64,000 nucleotides of DNA, taken from the NCBI RefSeq assembly GCF_900289175.1, contig NZ_LT985747.1:4330162-4394161 (forward strand), in the 5' to 3' direction. This DNA comes from Paenibacillus faecalis. GTDB taxonomy: Bacteria > Bacillota > Bacilli > Paenibacillales > Paenibacillaceae. The notes under the pieces are model-generated. The model was given only the letters and a program-made list of their open reading frames with translations. It searched no databases and was not told the origin of the DNA. The stretch's first letter is position 1. Every line of letters starts with the position of its first letter. This document shows, in pieces, positions 34,262-45,632 of the stretch. The position numbers and the translations under genes are program-made.

Positions 34262-34512
34262 GGATTTTTCGCCTCCATCACCGTAGCATTTTACCATTTA
34301 CGCCCATCCATAAATTCGCTCTTTTACAAGCCCTTACTCGACAATTATACTACTAATAGAAAAAGTACGTTTCTGTTTAAGGAACATACGTTCCAATTTT
34401 ATCATAAGAAGAAATGGGTTGTCGTTCTTTTTAACTTGGACTCGTTTTTTCTTCGAAAATGCAAATTAAGGTTTCTGTATTCAGATGTTACATCCCGAAA
34501 GGAATTTGATCT

Positions 34513-35196
34513 ATGAATAAATGGCTGAAAACAATTCTGTATCTTGTCGGTGCAGCTGTGCTGACCCGATTTATCCCATTTTCCTCCTGGTTTCGCATTA
34601 TGGACACGATGATTCATGAGTTAGGACATGCGGTTACCACACTGCTGGTTTCGGGACGTGTGCTCAGTATTGAGCTCAATCCGGATCATAGCGGTACGAC
34701 CTTTTCCATTCTTGCTTCAGGTTTCAGTACGATTATAGTATCGCTTTCCGGCTACATCTCCGCTTCTTTGTTCGCAGTGCTGATGTTCTATGGCTATGCC
34801 AAGCGGAAGCAAGGAGAAGGACTTCTGATCATTTCGGGAATTGCCTTACTTATGATCCTTTTATTTGTACGTAACAGCTACGGTGTAATGTGGCTCAGCA
34901 TCTTTATCGTCATAACCCTGGTATTTTATTTCCTTGGCAGACGTATTCGAAATGCATACTATCTTCTGCTCGCCTTCCTCACGTTGGAGGAATCTGTTAT
35001 GGGCCCATTCTCGCTTTTCCTATATGCCATCCGTCAGCCAAGCCGGGCCGGGGACGCTGCCAATCTGGCAAATGCTACAATTGTACCTGCGGCTCTATGG
35101 GCACTACTGTTCCTTCTGTTTGCTCTATGGTGCGCAAGGCTTGCCCTGCAGCTGTTCTGGCGCAAGCGCCCGGCACCTGCGCCACGCTCATTATAA
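34513..35196 (+). CDS. M50-type membrane metalloprotease (M50B-like)
   Basis: Predicted integral-membrane zinc protease, 227 residues. The zinc-binding HELGH lies in the first third (TMIHELGHAVTTLLVSG) and is followed by several hydrophobic helices. A C-terminal basic tail (WRKRPAPAPRSL) ends the protein. This compact form belongs to the M50B-like group, often associated with regulated intramembrane proteolysis; its substrate is unknown. It is transcribed away from the TerB-headed operon. CGAAAGGA lies before the ATG. The gene is followed by hairpins and converges on eno. Whether it works with the TerB system is not shown by the sequence. Confidence 0.85.
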   Translation: MNKWLKTILYLVGAAVLTRFIPFSSWFRIMDTMIHELGHAVTTLLVSGRVLSIELNPDHSGTTFSILASGFSTIIVSLSGYISASLFAVLMFYGYAKRKQGEGLLIISGIALLMILLFVRNSYGVMWLSIFIVITLVFYFLGRRIRNAYYLLLAFLTLEESVMGPFSLFLYAIRQPSRAGDAANLANATIVPAALWALLFLLFALWCARLALQLFWRKRPAPAPRSL

Positions 35197-35206
35197 GACC
35201 GACAAA

Positions 35207-35229
35207 ACCACCGGTAAATGTCCGGTGGT
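35207..35229. terminator. Hairpin after the M50 protease gene
   Basis: Arms ACCACCGG (35207-35214) and CCGGTGGT (35222-35229) with a seven-base loop, eleven bases after the stop codon. The T-run is stronger on the minus strand, so its direction is uncertain. Confidence 0.5.
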
Positions 35230-35336
35230 CAGGCTGCCGAAAAAATTCTCGACAGCTACCCGCTTCATCGGCATCGCCTCGTCCTCTTTCGCTGCTTCGT
35301 ACGGAAAGCAGCCACTCCCACACTACGCCCACACCC

Positions 35337-35376
35337 AAAAGCCCAGCTCATGCTTTTCACATTCAGCTGGGCTTTT
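35337..35376. terminator. Bidirectional terminator
   Basis: Perfect arms AAAAGCCCAGCT (35337-35348) and AGCTGGGCTTTT (35365-35376) with T runs on both sides, between the convergent M50 and eno genes. Confidence 0.85.
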
Positions 35377-35431
35377 CTTGCGCTTCTATGAGACGCTCCC
35401 AAGGAGCTGCACTTCTGACTCGTAAGCAGGG

Positions 35432-35539
35432 GCGTGTATCGTCGGAGGAGCAACGCGTTCGCCTTTAAAATCGGGAAACCTCCTTTTACGGATCATTCGC
35501 AGTTTCCCGATTTTAACAGCGACCGGAGGCGATACACGC
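35432..35539. repeat. 108-bp inverted-repeat element between M50 and eno
   Basis: Outer arms GCGTGTATCG (35432-35441) and CGATACACGC (35530-35539) enclose inner arms AAAATCGGGAAA (35467-35478) and TTTCCCGATTTT (35503-35514). No open reading frame lies inside. It could be a MITE-like remnant, a palindromic repeat family, or a structured RNA. Whether it is repeated in the genome cannot be judged from one window. Confidence 0.6.
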
Positions 35540-35593
35540 ACCGTAACAATCCCAATGTGTGCAGCCTTAAAGAGGCCCTCTCCATGTCAACGC

Positions 35594-35630
35594 AAAAAAG
35601 CCCAGCCCCCTAAAGCAGGGGCTGGGCTTT
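35594..35630 (-). terminator. Terminator of the glycolytic operon after eno
   Basis: GC-rich stem (AAAGCCCAGCCCC with GGGGCTGGGCTTT) followed by six T on the minus strand, starting 12 bp after the eno stop. Confidence 0.93.
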
Positions 35631-35641
35631 CCACCAATCAT

Positions 35642-36943
<1,302 letters not shown>

Positions 36944-36974
36944 TTAGTATGATTGGGTTCAATTGATCAAAAAT

Positions 36975-38519
36975 CTATTTACGAGTTGCTATGATCGATG
37001 TTCCGGTCATTTCTTCCGGCTTATCGAGCTGCATCAGATCCAAAATGGTCGGTGCAATATCTGCAAGAATACCGCCTTCACGCAGAGTCACGTTCTCGTC
37101 AGTTACGATAAACGGCACCGGGTTTGTGGTATGAGCCGTGTATGGCTTTCCTGCCTTATCAAATACCATATCTGCATTACCGTGGTCAGCAGTAATGATA
37201 GCCACGCCGCCTTTTGCAAGGACCGCATCCACCACTTTGCCAACACATTCATCTGTCGTTTCAACAGCTTTAATCGTTGGTTCCAGCAAGCCGGAATGAC
37301 CTACCATATCCGGGTTTGCGAAGTTCAGAATAATCGTATCATGCTTATCCGACTCAATCTCTTTCACACACGCTTCAGCCACTTCATAAGCACTCATCTC
37401 CGGCTTCAGGTCGTATGTGGCAACCTTTGGTGAATTGATAAGCACACGCGTTTCGCCAGGCAGCTCAACATCGCGACCTCCACTGAAAAAGAAAGTGACA
37501 TGCGGATATTTTTCCGTCTCTGCAATACGCAGCTGCTTCTTATTGTTCTGTACCAGTACCTCGCCCAGCGTATTGTCAAGGCCCTTCGGCTTGTAAGCCA
37601 CAAAGCCCTCTACGGTTTCGCTAAACAAAGTCAGGCAGACAAAATGCAGCGCCTGCGGGAACTTAGGACCACGATCAAACCCGCGGAAATCCTTGTTCGT
37701 AAACACTTGAGACAACTGGATTGCACGGTCAGGACGGAAGTTCAGGAAGATTACAGAATCTCCGCTTTCCACCAAACTCACCGGATTGCCCTCGTCATCT
37801 ACGATTACGGTTGGTTCTACGAACTCATCATAGATCGATTTCTCGTAAGACTCACTGATCGCTTTCAGCGGATCGGTATACTTCGGACCTTCACCGTACA
37901 CCATCGCACGGTATGCCTTCTCCACACGATCCCAGCGTTTATCACGGTCCATCGCATAGTAGCGTCCCGAGACAGTAGCGATTTTACCAACACCGATTTC
38001 CTCGATTTTGGCGATCAAGTCTTTAATAAACTGCTTACCGCTGTCCGGCGCCACATCACGACCATCCATAAATCCATGGATGTACACTTCATGCATATCT
38101 TCCTTCTTGGCAAGGTCCAGCATAGCGAACAAATGCTCAATATGGCTATGAACCCCACCATCGGAAACCAGTCCGTACAGATGCAATTTCTTGTTGTTTT
38201 TCTTCGCGGAACGAATAGCTTCAACGAGGGTCTCATTTTCAAAAAATTCACCTTCGCGAATCGATTTCGTAATCCGAGTCAAATCTTGATATACAATACG
38301 ACCGGCTCCAATGTTCAAATGGCCCACTTCAGAGTTACCCATCTGTCCAGCCGGAAGGCCCACCGCTTCACCGCAAGCGGTCAGCGTTGTATTCGGATAC
38401 TGCTTCAAGTAACGGTCATAGTTCGGCTTGTTTGCCTGTGAGACCGCATTGCCTTCAGTCGTGTTGCGAAGCCCGAATCCGTCCATGATGATCAAAGCTA
38501 CAGGTTTTGGAGCTGACAT
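36975..38519 (-). CDS. gpmI: 2,3-bisphosphoglycerate-independent phosphoglycerate mutase
   Basis: Interconverts 3- and 2-phosphoglycerate using two manganese ions and a serine phospho-intermediate. About 514 residues from [19 protein letters not shown]; the ATG at 38519 follows GAGGGGGCG and directly abuts the tpiA stop. Metal-binding and catalytic features are [21 protein letters not shown] (with the nucleophilic serine), [19 protein letters not shown] and ITADHGNAD. The order tpiA-gpmI-eno is the standard Bacillus arrangement. Confidence 0.97.
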   Translation of the reverse strand: MSAPKPVALIIMDGFGLRNTTEGNAVSQANKPNYDRYLKQYPNTTLTACGEAVGLPAGQMGNSEVGHLNIGAGRIVYQDLTRITKSIREGEFFENETLVEAIRSAKKNNKKLHLYGLVSDGGVHSHIEHLFAMLDLAKKEDMHEVYIHGFMDGRDVAPDSGKQFIKDLIAKIEEIGVGKIATVSGRYYAMDRDKRWDRVEKAYRAMVYGEGPKYTDPLKAISESYEKSIYDEFVEPTVIVDDEGNPVSLVESGDSVIFLNFRPDRAIQLSQVFTNKDFRGFDRGPKFPQALHFVCLTLFSETVEGFVAYKPKGLDNTLGEVLVQNNKKQLRIAETEKYPHVTFFFSGGRDVELPGETRVLINSPKVATYDLKPEMSAYEVAEACVKEIESDKHDTIILNFANPDMVGHSGLLEPTIKAVETTDECVGKVVDAVLAKGGVAIITADHGNADMVFDKAGKPYTAHTTNPVPFIVTDENVTLREGGILADIAPTILDLMQLDKPEEMTGTSIIATRK

Positions 38520-38520
38520 C

Positions 38521-39303
<783 letters not shown>

Positions 39304-39356
39304 TTAAGCCAAGTATAAAATTCAAATTTATACTTTCTTATATCTATATAAAGATA

Positions 39357-40538
39357 CTACTTATCGTTCAGTGCCACAACACCAGGAAGCTCTTTACCTT
39401 CCATAAACTCAAGAGATGCACCGCCGCCAGTAGAGATGTGATTCATCTTGTCAGCCAAGTTGAATTTCTCTGCAGCTGCTGCGGAATCACCACCGCCGAT
39501 AATCGTGTAAGCTTCTGTGTCTGCACAAGCCTGCGCTACTTCACGAGTACCATGAGAGAACGGATCCATTTCGAATACGCCCATAGGCCCATTCCATACG
39601 ACAAGCTTCGAGTTTTTAATAACCTCTGCATAGATTTCACGTGTTTTCGGACCGATGTCCACACCTTCCCAATCAGCAGGAATAGCATCGATATCAACAA
39701 TGTTCGTGTTGGCATCAGCACTGAAATCATCGGAAACCACAACGTCTACCGGAAGATAGAAATTCTTGCCCAATTGTTTTGCTTTTTCGATGAAACCCAG
39801 GGAAGCTTCCAGCTTGGAGTCATCACAGAGGGATTGACCGATTTCATGTCCTTGAGCTTTGAAGAACGTGTAAGCAAGACCACCACCGATAAGAATGTTA
39901 TCAGCGAGCGTAAGCAAATTGTTGATCACATCGATTTTGTCTTTTACCTTCGAACCGCCAATAATCGCGGTAAACGGACGCTCCGGATTGGAAAGAGCTT
40001 TACCGAGTACGGACAGTTCTTTCTCCATCAGCAAGCCGGATACAGCCGGAAGAAAATGTGCAATACCTTCAGTTGATGCATGAGCACGGTGTGCTGCACC
40101 AAAAGCGTCATTCACAAACAGATCTGCAAGCTCCGCGAACTGCTTCGCAAGCTCCGGATCATTTTTCTCTTCACCAGGATAAAAACGAACATTTTCAAGC
40201 ACAAGAACGTCTCCGTCCTTCATGTTGGCAATTTGTGCTTTTACTGCATCCCCTACAGCTTCGTCTGCTTTTGCTACCGGTTTGCCAAGAAGCTCGGACA
40301 AACGTTCGCTTGCAGGCGTCAATCGCATGGATTCAACCACTTGGCCTTTCGGACGTCCCATATGGCTGGCCAAAATTACTTTAGCGCCTTTTTCCACCAA
40401 ATATTTAATGGTCGGCAGGGTTTCACGGATCCGAGTATCATCGGTAATTTTCCCATCCTCGAGGGGGACATTGAAATCGACGCGGACAAACACCCGTTTG
40501 CCGCTTACTTCCACATCACGTACACTTTTCTTGTTCAT
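39357..40538 (-). CDS. pgk: Phosphoglycerate kinase
   Basis: Transfers phosphate from 1,3-bisphosphoglycerate to ADP. About 393 residues from [20 protein letters not shown]. The ATG at 40538 is nine bases after AGGAGG and is better than a GTG at 40544. It has the N-terminal PGK signature [15 protein letters not shown]. The substrate-binding [10 protein letters not shown] and the nucleotide-binding [12 protein letters not shown] near the C-terminus are clear. It is the second catalytic gene of the CggR-controlled operon. The 221-bp gap after gap contains a hairpin that may lower expression downstream of gap. Confidence 0.97.
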   Translation of the reverse strand: MNKKSVRDVEVSGKRVFVRVDFNVPLEDGKITDDTRIRETLPTIKYLVEKGAKVILASHMGRPKGQVVESMRLTPASERLSELLGKPVAKADEAVGDAVKAQIANMKDGDVLVLENVRFYPGEEKNDPELAKQFAELADLFVNDAFGAAHRAHASTEGIAHFLPAVSGLLMEKELSVLGKALSNPERPFTAIIGGSKVKDKIDVINNLLTLADNILIGGGLAYTFFKAQGHEIGQSLCDDSKLEASLGFIEKAKQLGKNFYLPVDVVVSDDFSADANTNIVDIDAIPADWEGVDIGPKTREIYAEVIKNSKLVVWNGPMGVFEMDPFSHGTREVAQACADTEAYTIIGGGDSAAAAEKFNLADKMNHISTGGGASLEFMEGKELPGVVALNDK

Positions 40539-40706
40539 CTCCACGTTCCTCCTAAGAAACTATTCTCCTCGCCGACAGCACAGCTGCTCTCGCTCTCTCT
40601 ATGTTTAGAGCCCGGTTTTTTTATCTATTCTTCCCAGTACTCTGGCATGAAAACATATAACAAGTAGAAAATTCAATTCTATACTTTCTTATATTTTCAC
40701 AAAACC

Positions 40707-40736
40707 AAAGAGGAGCGCCGCAGGGAACCCCTCTTC
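40707..40736 (-). promoter_or_regulatory. Imperfect hairpin between gap and pgk
   Basis: AAGAGG and CCTCTT arms flank a GC-rich loop, followed on the minus strand by TTGGTTTTG. It sits 24 bp after the gap stop. It could be a partial terminator or a processing site that gives gap its usual higher expression. Confidence 0.45.
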
Positions 40737-40759
40737 GGATGAATGGTGTAAATCAGAAA

Positions 40760-41797
<1,038 letters not shown>

Positions 41798-41865
41798 TTA
41801 TTCAAGACAGACCGTAAAGCCCGTCAAGACAACTAAGTTAGTGCAGATGCTTGATGTCAGAGTTC

Positions 41866-42912
41866 TTACAAATCGGCTGTTTGATCAAGCCTTTTCTCAA
41901 TTTCCAGAGCTGCTGCTTCATCCATAACAAGAATATCCTCGTGTCCGAATTTCAATACGGCGTGAATCGCCTTCGCCTTGCTTCGTCCACCTGCAATTCC
42001 AATAATCGTATCCGTCCGCATAATATCCTCAAGCCTTAACCCAAGGGTTAGCATTTTGTGAACGACTGTACCTTCTTCACTGAAATAATAGCCGAACGAT
42101 TCAGCAATCGCTCCCTCTTCTTTCAGATTTTGAATCGACTTCTCGTCAAGCTTCCGGCGGTGAGCCATTTCCATAGCATCTCCGATGCCGTGAACAATCA
42201 CACATGCGCTGCGTATGACATCTACGATTTCCTGGATATGATGATCCTGAACTAATGATTGATAGGCATCGTCGCTTAGCAAATCAGGCACATGCAGCAA
42301 ACGATATTCCGCTCCTACCTTCTTGGCCATCTTAGATGCAATCGTATTCGCTTGAATTTCCACGCTCTCACCCAGACCGCCCCTTGCAGGTACGAACCAC
42401 GAGCCTTTCAACAAACCGGTTGGCGGCGGTGACATCTGCTCCGCCACTTCGGCGAGTGTCGACCCACCCGTTACCGCTATGATATCCCCGCAGTTTACAA
42501 AGCTAAGTAATGTTCTCGCCCCAGCCCTGCCAAGCTCACGTTTCACATCGGTTGAAGACTCACTATCCCCCGGGATAATAACCACTTTGCGCAGCCCATA
42601 AGCCTGACGGATTTTCTCTTCCAAGTCGGCCAGTCCGAACAAGTCCTTCATCACCGGCTCAAGCTGCTCAAGCAGGCGCCTTCCGGCACTGCTGACCCTC
42701 ATCCCAACTGTCTCAATCTCAATCAACCCCTGTGCTTTCAAAAGGTCTGTTTCGGCCCTAAGCACACGTTCAGTCATGTCCATCGCTGCTGCAAGCGTCC
42801 TGCGCCCTACAATACCGGATAGCATGATCTGATGAAGGATCATATACCTTCGTTTGAGAGTATCCATGAGATCGGGCAGAAGCAGCTCTTGTAATTCTAA
42901 TAAATTGCGCAT
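41866..42912 (-). CDS. cggR: Central glycolytic genes regulator CggR
   Basis: SorC/DeoR-family repressor of the gap operon, released by fructose-1,6-bisphosphate. About 348 residues from MRNLLELQELLLPDLMDTLK. The ATG at 42912 follows AGGAGTGG; the open frame extends to 42969, but that extension overlaps the operator. The N-terminal winged helix-turn-helix (MLSGIVGRRTLAAAMDMTER) is followed by a sugar-phosphate-binding domain with GDIIAVTGGSTLAEVAE and IIGIAGGRSKAKAIHAVL. It is the first gene of the operon and lies directly downstream of its own promoter and operator. Confidence 0.95.
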   Translation of the reverse strand: MRNLLELQELLLPDLMDTLKRRYMILHQIMLSGIVGRRTLAAAMDMTERVLRAETDLLKAQGLIEIETVGMRVSSAGRRLLEQLEPVMKDLFGLADLEEKIRQAYGLRKVVIIPGDSESSTDVKRELGRAGARTLLSFVNCGDIIAVTGGSTLAEVAEQMSPPPTGLLKGSWFVPARGGLGESVEIQANTIASKMAKKVGAEYRLLHVPDLLSDDAYQSLVQDHHIQEIVDVIRSACVIVHGIGDAMEMAHRRKLDEKSIQNLKEEGAIAESFGYYFSEEGTVVHKMLTLGLRLEDIMRTDTIIGIAGGRSKAKAIHAVLKFGHEDILVMDEAAALEIEKRLDQTADL

Positions 42913-42952
42913 GCTTTCCACTCCTGCAACTTCGTCTTGGCTCTCCTTCTTG

Positions 42953-42988
42953 GTCGCAAAATGTCCCATCCAAACTTTTTGAGTCCCA
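42953..42988 (-). promoter_or_regulatory. CggR operator
   Basis: Two TGGGAC repeats on the minus strand start exactly 20 bp apart, each followed by N6 and a degenerate second half (AGTT, CGAC). This reproduces the Bacillus CggR operator layout CGGGAC-N6-TGTC-N4 in tandem. It lies a few bases downstream of the -10 box. Confidence 0.8.
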
Positions 42989-42993
42989 CCATT

Positions 42994-43022
42994 ATTCTAC
43001 TCAATAATTATGATGGTTGCAA
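42994..43022 (-). promoter_or_regulatory. Promoter of the cggR-gap-pgk-tpiA-gpmI-eno operon
   Basis: TTGCAA, a 17-bp spacer and TAGAAT on the minus strand, immediately upstream of the CggR operator. Its position relative to the operator supports CggR-repressed transcription. Confidence 0.75.
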
Positions 43023-43259
43023 GTGTTCCGAATGTATATTTCTCAGCATAAAGGATTATTATACATGGATATCTGCCCGTTCATTCAGGCGTTAAAAAGC
43101 TGTCATTTATCAGGCTCTCATCATCAGAATAATGTGAGCATCTTCATATACGGGATGAAAGAAAAGACCTTCTCATTTAAAGTGAGCCCTTTTATTATCT
43201 TTGACAAAAAAAGCTTATAACTTTCGAACCCATCTATACGAAAATTTGCACAGCCTCCC

Positions 43260-43288
43260 TTGTCTTTTAGAAAAAGATGCGGTATAAT
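43260..43288 (+). promoter_or_regulatory. Promoter of tRNA-Arg
   Basis: TTGTCT at 43260-43265, 17-bp spacer, TATAAT at 43283-43288, ending about 20 bp before the tRNA 5' end. The -10 is perfect. Confidence 0.8.
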
Positions 43289-43307
43289 CATCTTCGTTGC
43301 TATTTTT

Positions 43308-43382
43308 GCGCCCGTGGTCCAATGGATATGACGTAGGCCTCCGGAGCCTGAGATCGAGGTTCGATTCCTCGCGGGCGCGCCA
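43308..43382 (+). tRNA. tRNA-Arg (anticodon CCG)
   Basis: The acceptor stem GCGCCCG (43308-43314) pairs with CGGGCGC (43372-43378). The anticodon loop CTCCGGA gives CCG, which reads the CGG arginine codon. The T arm with GGTTCGATTCC is complete and CCA is encoded at 43380-43382. A preceding consensus promoter and a downstream T-run (about 43435-43443, weak stem) suggest a separate small transcript ahead of clpP. Confidence 0.97.
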
Positions 43383-43452
43383 TTTGCTTTCAGAACTCTA
43401 TATACTGTTTTACCCATAAGCGCCTATCACGGCTCTTTTTTTTCATCAATAG

Positions 43453-43469
43453 TTTGACTATCTTTGACT
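43453..43469. promoter_or_regulatory. CtsR operator overlapping the clpP -35 region
   Basis: TTTGACT ATC TTTGACT is, on the minus strand, the exact CtsR heptamer repeat AGTCAAA-GAT-AGTCAAA (consensus RGTCAAA-NAN-RGTCAAA). The second heptamer contains the -35 hexamer, so bound CtsR would block RNA polymerase. Confidence 0.92.
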
Positions 43470-43492
43470 TTTGATTTGAAATTGTTTATTAT
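43464..43492 (+). promoter_or_regulatory. SigA promoter of clpP
   Basis: TTGACT, 17-bp spacer, TATTAT, about 60 bp upstream of the clpP start and overlapping the CtsR operator. Confidence 0.85.
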
Positions 43493-43551
43493 GTGGTTAA
43501 TACGGTAACATTATAATTCATGAGGAAATGCACTTAAGAGGAGGTTATTTA

Positions 43552-44148
43552 ATGAGCTTTATACCTATGGTCGTTGAACAAAGCAATCGCGGGGAGCGCG
43601 CATATGACATTTATTCCAGACTGCTGAAAGACCGCATTATCTTCCTCGGCTCCGACGTAAACGACACCATTGCCAATTCCATCATCGCCCAAATGCTGTT
43701 TTTGACAGCAGAGGACCCCGATAAGGACATCCATCTGTACATTAACAGCCCTGGTGGTTCCATCACTGCTGGTATGGCAATTTTTGATACAATGCAGTTT
43801 ATCAAACCTGACGTATCTACGATCTGCGTAGGCATGGCTGCATCCATGGGAGCTTTCCTGCTGAACGCTGGGGCTAAAGGCAAGCGATTCGCGCTGCCGA
43901 ATAGTGAAATTATGATTCATCAGCCGCTGGGCGGAGCACAAGGTCAAGCAACAGATATTGAAATCCGTGCTCGTCGTATTCTAAAAATGCGCGATAAGTT
44001 GAACCATATCCTTGCAGAGCGTACCGGCCAACCGCTGGAGCGTATTGAGAAAGATACTGATCGTGATTACTTCATGACAGCCAACGAAGCTAAAGAGTAC
44101 GGTATCATTGATAAGGTACTGGAAATCACACCACCGCAAGGTATTTAA
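43552..44148 (+). CDS. clpP: ATP-dependent Clp protease proteolytic subunit
   Basis: Serine peptidase that forms two heptameric rings and degrades proteins delivered by ClpC, ClpX or ClpE. The 198 residues begin [20 protein letters not shown]; the ATG follows AGAGGAGG. The catalytic triad is S98 ([11 protein letters not shown]), H123 ([11 protein letters not shown]) and D172 (TDRDYF), all in standard positions. A CtsR operator and SigA promoter lie directly upstream, so heat and protein stress would induce it. It is monocistronic with a strong terminator. Confidence 0.98.
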   Translation: MSFIPMVVEQSNRGERAYDIYSRLLKDRIIFLGSDVNDTIANSIIAQMLFLTAEDPDKDIHLYINSPGGSITAGMAIFDTMQFIKPDVSTICVGMAASMGAFLLNAGAKGKRFALPNSEIMIHQPLGGAQGQATDIEIRARRILKMRDKLNHILAERTGQPLERIEKDTDRDYFMTANEAKEYGIIDKVLEITPPQGI

Positions 44149-44162
44149 TGATTTAAAAAATG

Positions 44163-44198
44163 AAGGGCTACTATCTTTAATTTTGGATAGTAGCCCTT
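44163..44198. terminator. Terminator after clpP
   Basis: A 13-bp perfect stem, AAGGGCTACTATC (44163-44175) and GATAGTAGCCCTT (44186-44198), followed by a short T-rich tail, 15 bp after the clpP stop. It may also end the convergent stalk-domain gene. Confidence 0.88.
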
Positions 44199-44278
44199 TA
44201 ATATTGAATGGACCAAGCTGATCAACATGAAGCGGTTCAGTTCCATATTTGCTGCCCAGAATGGCTTTTATCCAGCTG

Positions 44279-45355
44279 TTATTTCCATTGTTTCAAGCTT
44301 AACTCAATTTGAGGAAAACCAAAGGCATATGCTGTATACTCATACAACTGAAAGTAAAGAACGGCTGCATTATCTTTCAGGAAGAAATCTGCATCGGCAG
44401 GTACGCTTTCAAATCCACCGAGATAGCCTTCATTTTTTTGCAGCTGGTTCAATACATAATCATTTAACTTCTGCTTGCTTTTCCCCTGAGTATTAATAAA
44501 ATCATCAAGCTTAAGCTGCTTTCCATCCTTTAATGAAAATGTAAAGCTTTTGCGATAAGTCATGCCGTGAGCTCCTCCGGTATAGGTATATCTGTACGTC
44601 GTGAGACTCAGTATATCTTTTGCATTATAATGAATGACAAAATCACCTACATACACATACGGAGAATGATAACCGAAAGCAGGCTGCTCGCTAAGAATTT
44701 CTTGAGCTTCGGCAATCATATCTTCAGCATTCTTCCTCAGTACATTGTTGATTGCGGTTTGAGCCTCTTTATTCTCAAATCCACTGATCACCGGATAGTT
44801 AACAACAGCTTCAACATTTAGAACTTGTTTTTTTAACGTGTCCGATTCGATCGTAATCGGATTTTGCTTCTTCGAAGTCATGCTCAATGTTTTCTGGGAA
44901 GGATTCCACTGACCCTGAACTCCCATATACTCATTCAATATTTGATAAGGGATATACAAACGGCCATTTACAACCTGACCTCCCGACTCCCCCACATAAT
45001 ATCCGTTGACGGTTAAACCGACTTCATTATCCGCATAAACCGTTGCCTGAAGTTTATTATAGCCTTTGCCAAAAGTGTAGGTTCTGCTTTTCGCATCATA
45101 TTTTAAGGGAATCCCCATCACATCCCTAATCGCTGTTGCTGGTACAAAGGCAGCGCCATGATCGAGCATTGCCTTGTGGGGCAATACCCTGCCATTCCAC
45201 TTCAAAGTTACTTCCGCCACAGCAGACTTTTGAGCTACTTCATTCACTTTCATTTTCGATGCGTCTGCATTTACCAATTGTCCGTTGAAGCCAAAGCTGC
45301 CCAATAATACGCCTGCCGCTATAATTGCTGCACCACATTTCAGTTTGCTGCCCAT
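44279..45355 (-). CDS. Secreted stalk-domain protein with DUF4163/DUF3298 region
   Basis: About 358 residues from MGSKLKCGAAIIAAGVLL; GGTGGAG precedes the ATG at 45355. The signal peptide suggests export. Residues about 45-165 form a copper-amine-oxidase N-terminal-like stalk repeat (RVLPHKAMLDHGAAFVPATA and VNGRLYIPYQILNEYMG). A DUF4163-type region with YPVISGFENKEAQTAINNVL follows. The C-terminal DUF3298-like part contains YTGGAHGMTYRKSFTF. This domain combination is common in Paenibacillus and Bacillus exported proteins; the function is unknown. It stands alone, with no obvious operon partner. Confidence 0.8.
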   Translation of the reverse strand: MGSKLKCGAAIIAAGVLLGSFGFNGQLVNADASKMKVNEVAQKSAVAEVTLKWNGRVLPHKAMLDHGAAFVPATAIRDVMGIPLKYDAKSRTYTFGKGYNKLQATVYADNEVGLTVNGYYVGESGGQVVNGRLYIPYQILNEYMGVQGQWNPSQKTLSMTSKKQNPITIESDTLKKQVLNVEAVVNYPVISGFENKEAQTAINNVLRKNAEDMIAEAQEILSEQPAFGYHSPYVYVGDFVIHYNAKDILSLTTYRYTYTGGAHGMTYRKSFTFSLKDGKQLKLDDFINTQGKSKQKLNDYVLNQLQKNEGYLGGFESVPADADFFLKDNAAVLYFQLYEYTAYAFGFPQIELSLKQWK

Positions 45356-45524
45356 GTTATTCTCCACCTTCCAGACCTGGATATCCCTACATTTTCCTTT
45401 TTCATTATAAAAAATACGAGAGCAAGAGAGGTAACAATTACGGTGACAATTTTGATGCCAGCCAATAGGTTGAGAAACTAAAATAAGGATAAGCGCCTGC
45501 CAAATATAATGCCAAAAACACCAA

Positions 45525-45557
45525 CAGCGCGTACCGATTACATATCGGCACGCGCTG
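45525..45557. terminator. Terminator after potD
   Basis: Long GC-rich stem CAGCGCGT-CCGAT with ATCGG-ACGCGCTG (one mismatch), followed on the minus strand by TTGGTGTTTTTGG. It closes the potABCD operon. Confidence 0.85.
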
Positions 45558-45632
45558 GCTGCGTCGTTTTTTCCAATTGTTTATGGATACAGTTACTGAA
45601 AGGCTTCTATCCGTTTTCGTAGCAATAAAAAC

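Noticed and set aside
37500-38441. 313-codon plus-strand frame antisense to gpmI
   Set aside because: Fully overlapped by an unmistakable gpmI with all metal-binding motifs; no start signal.
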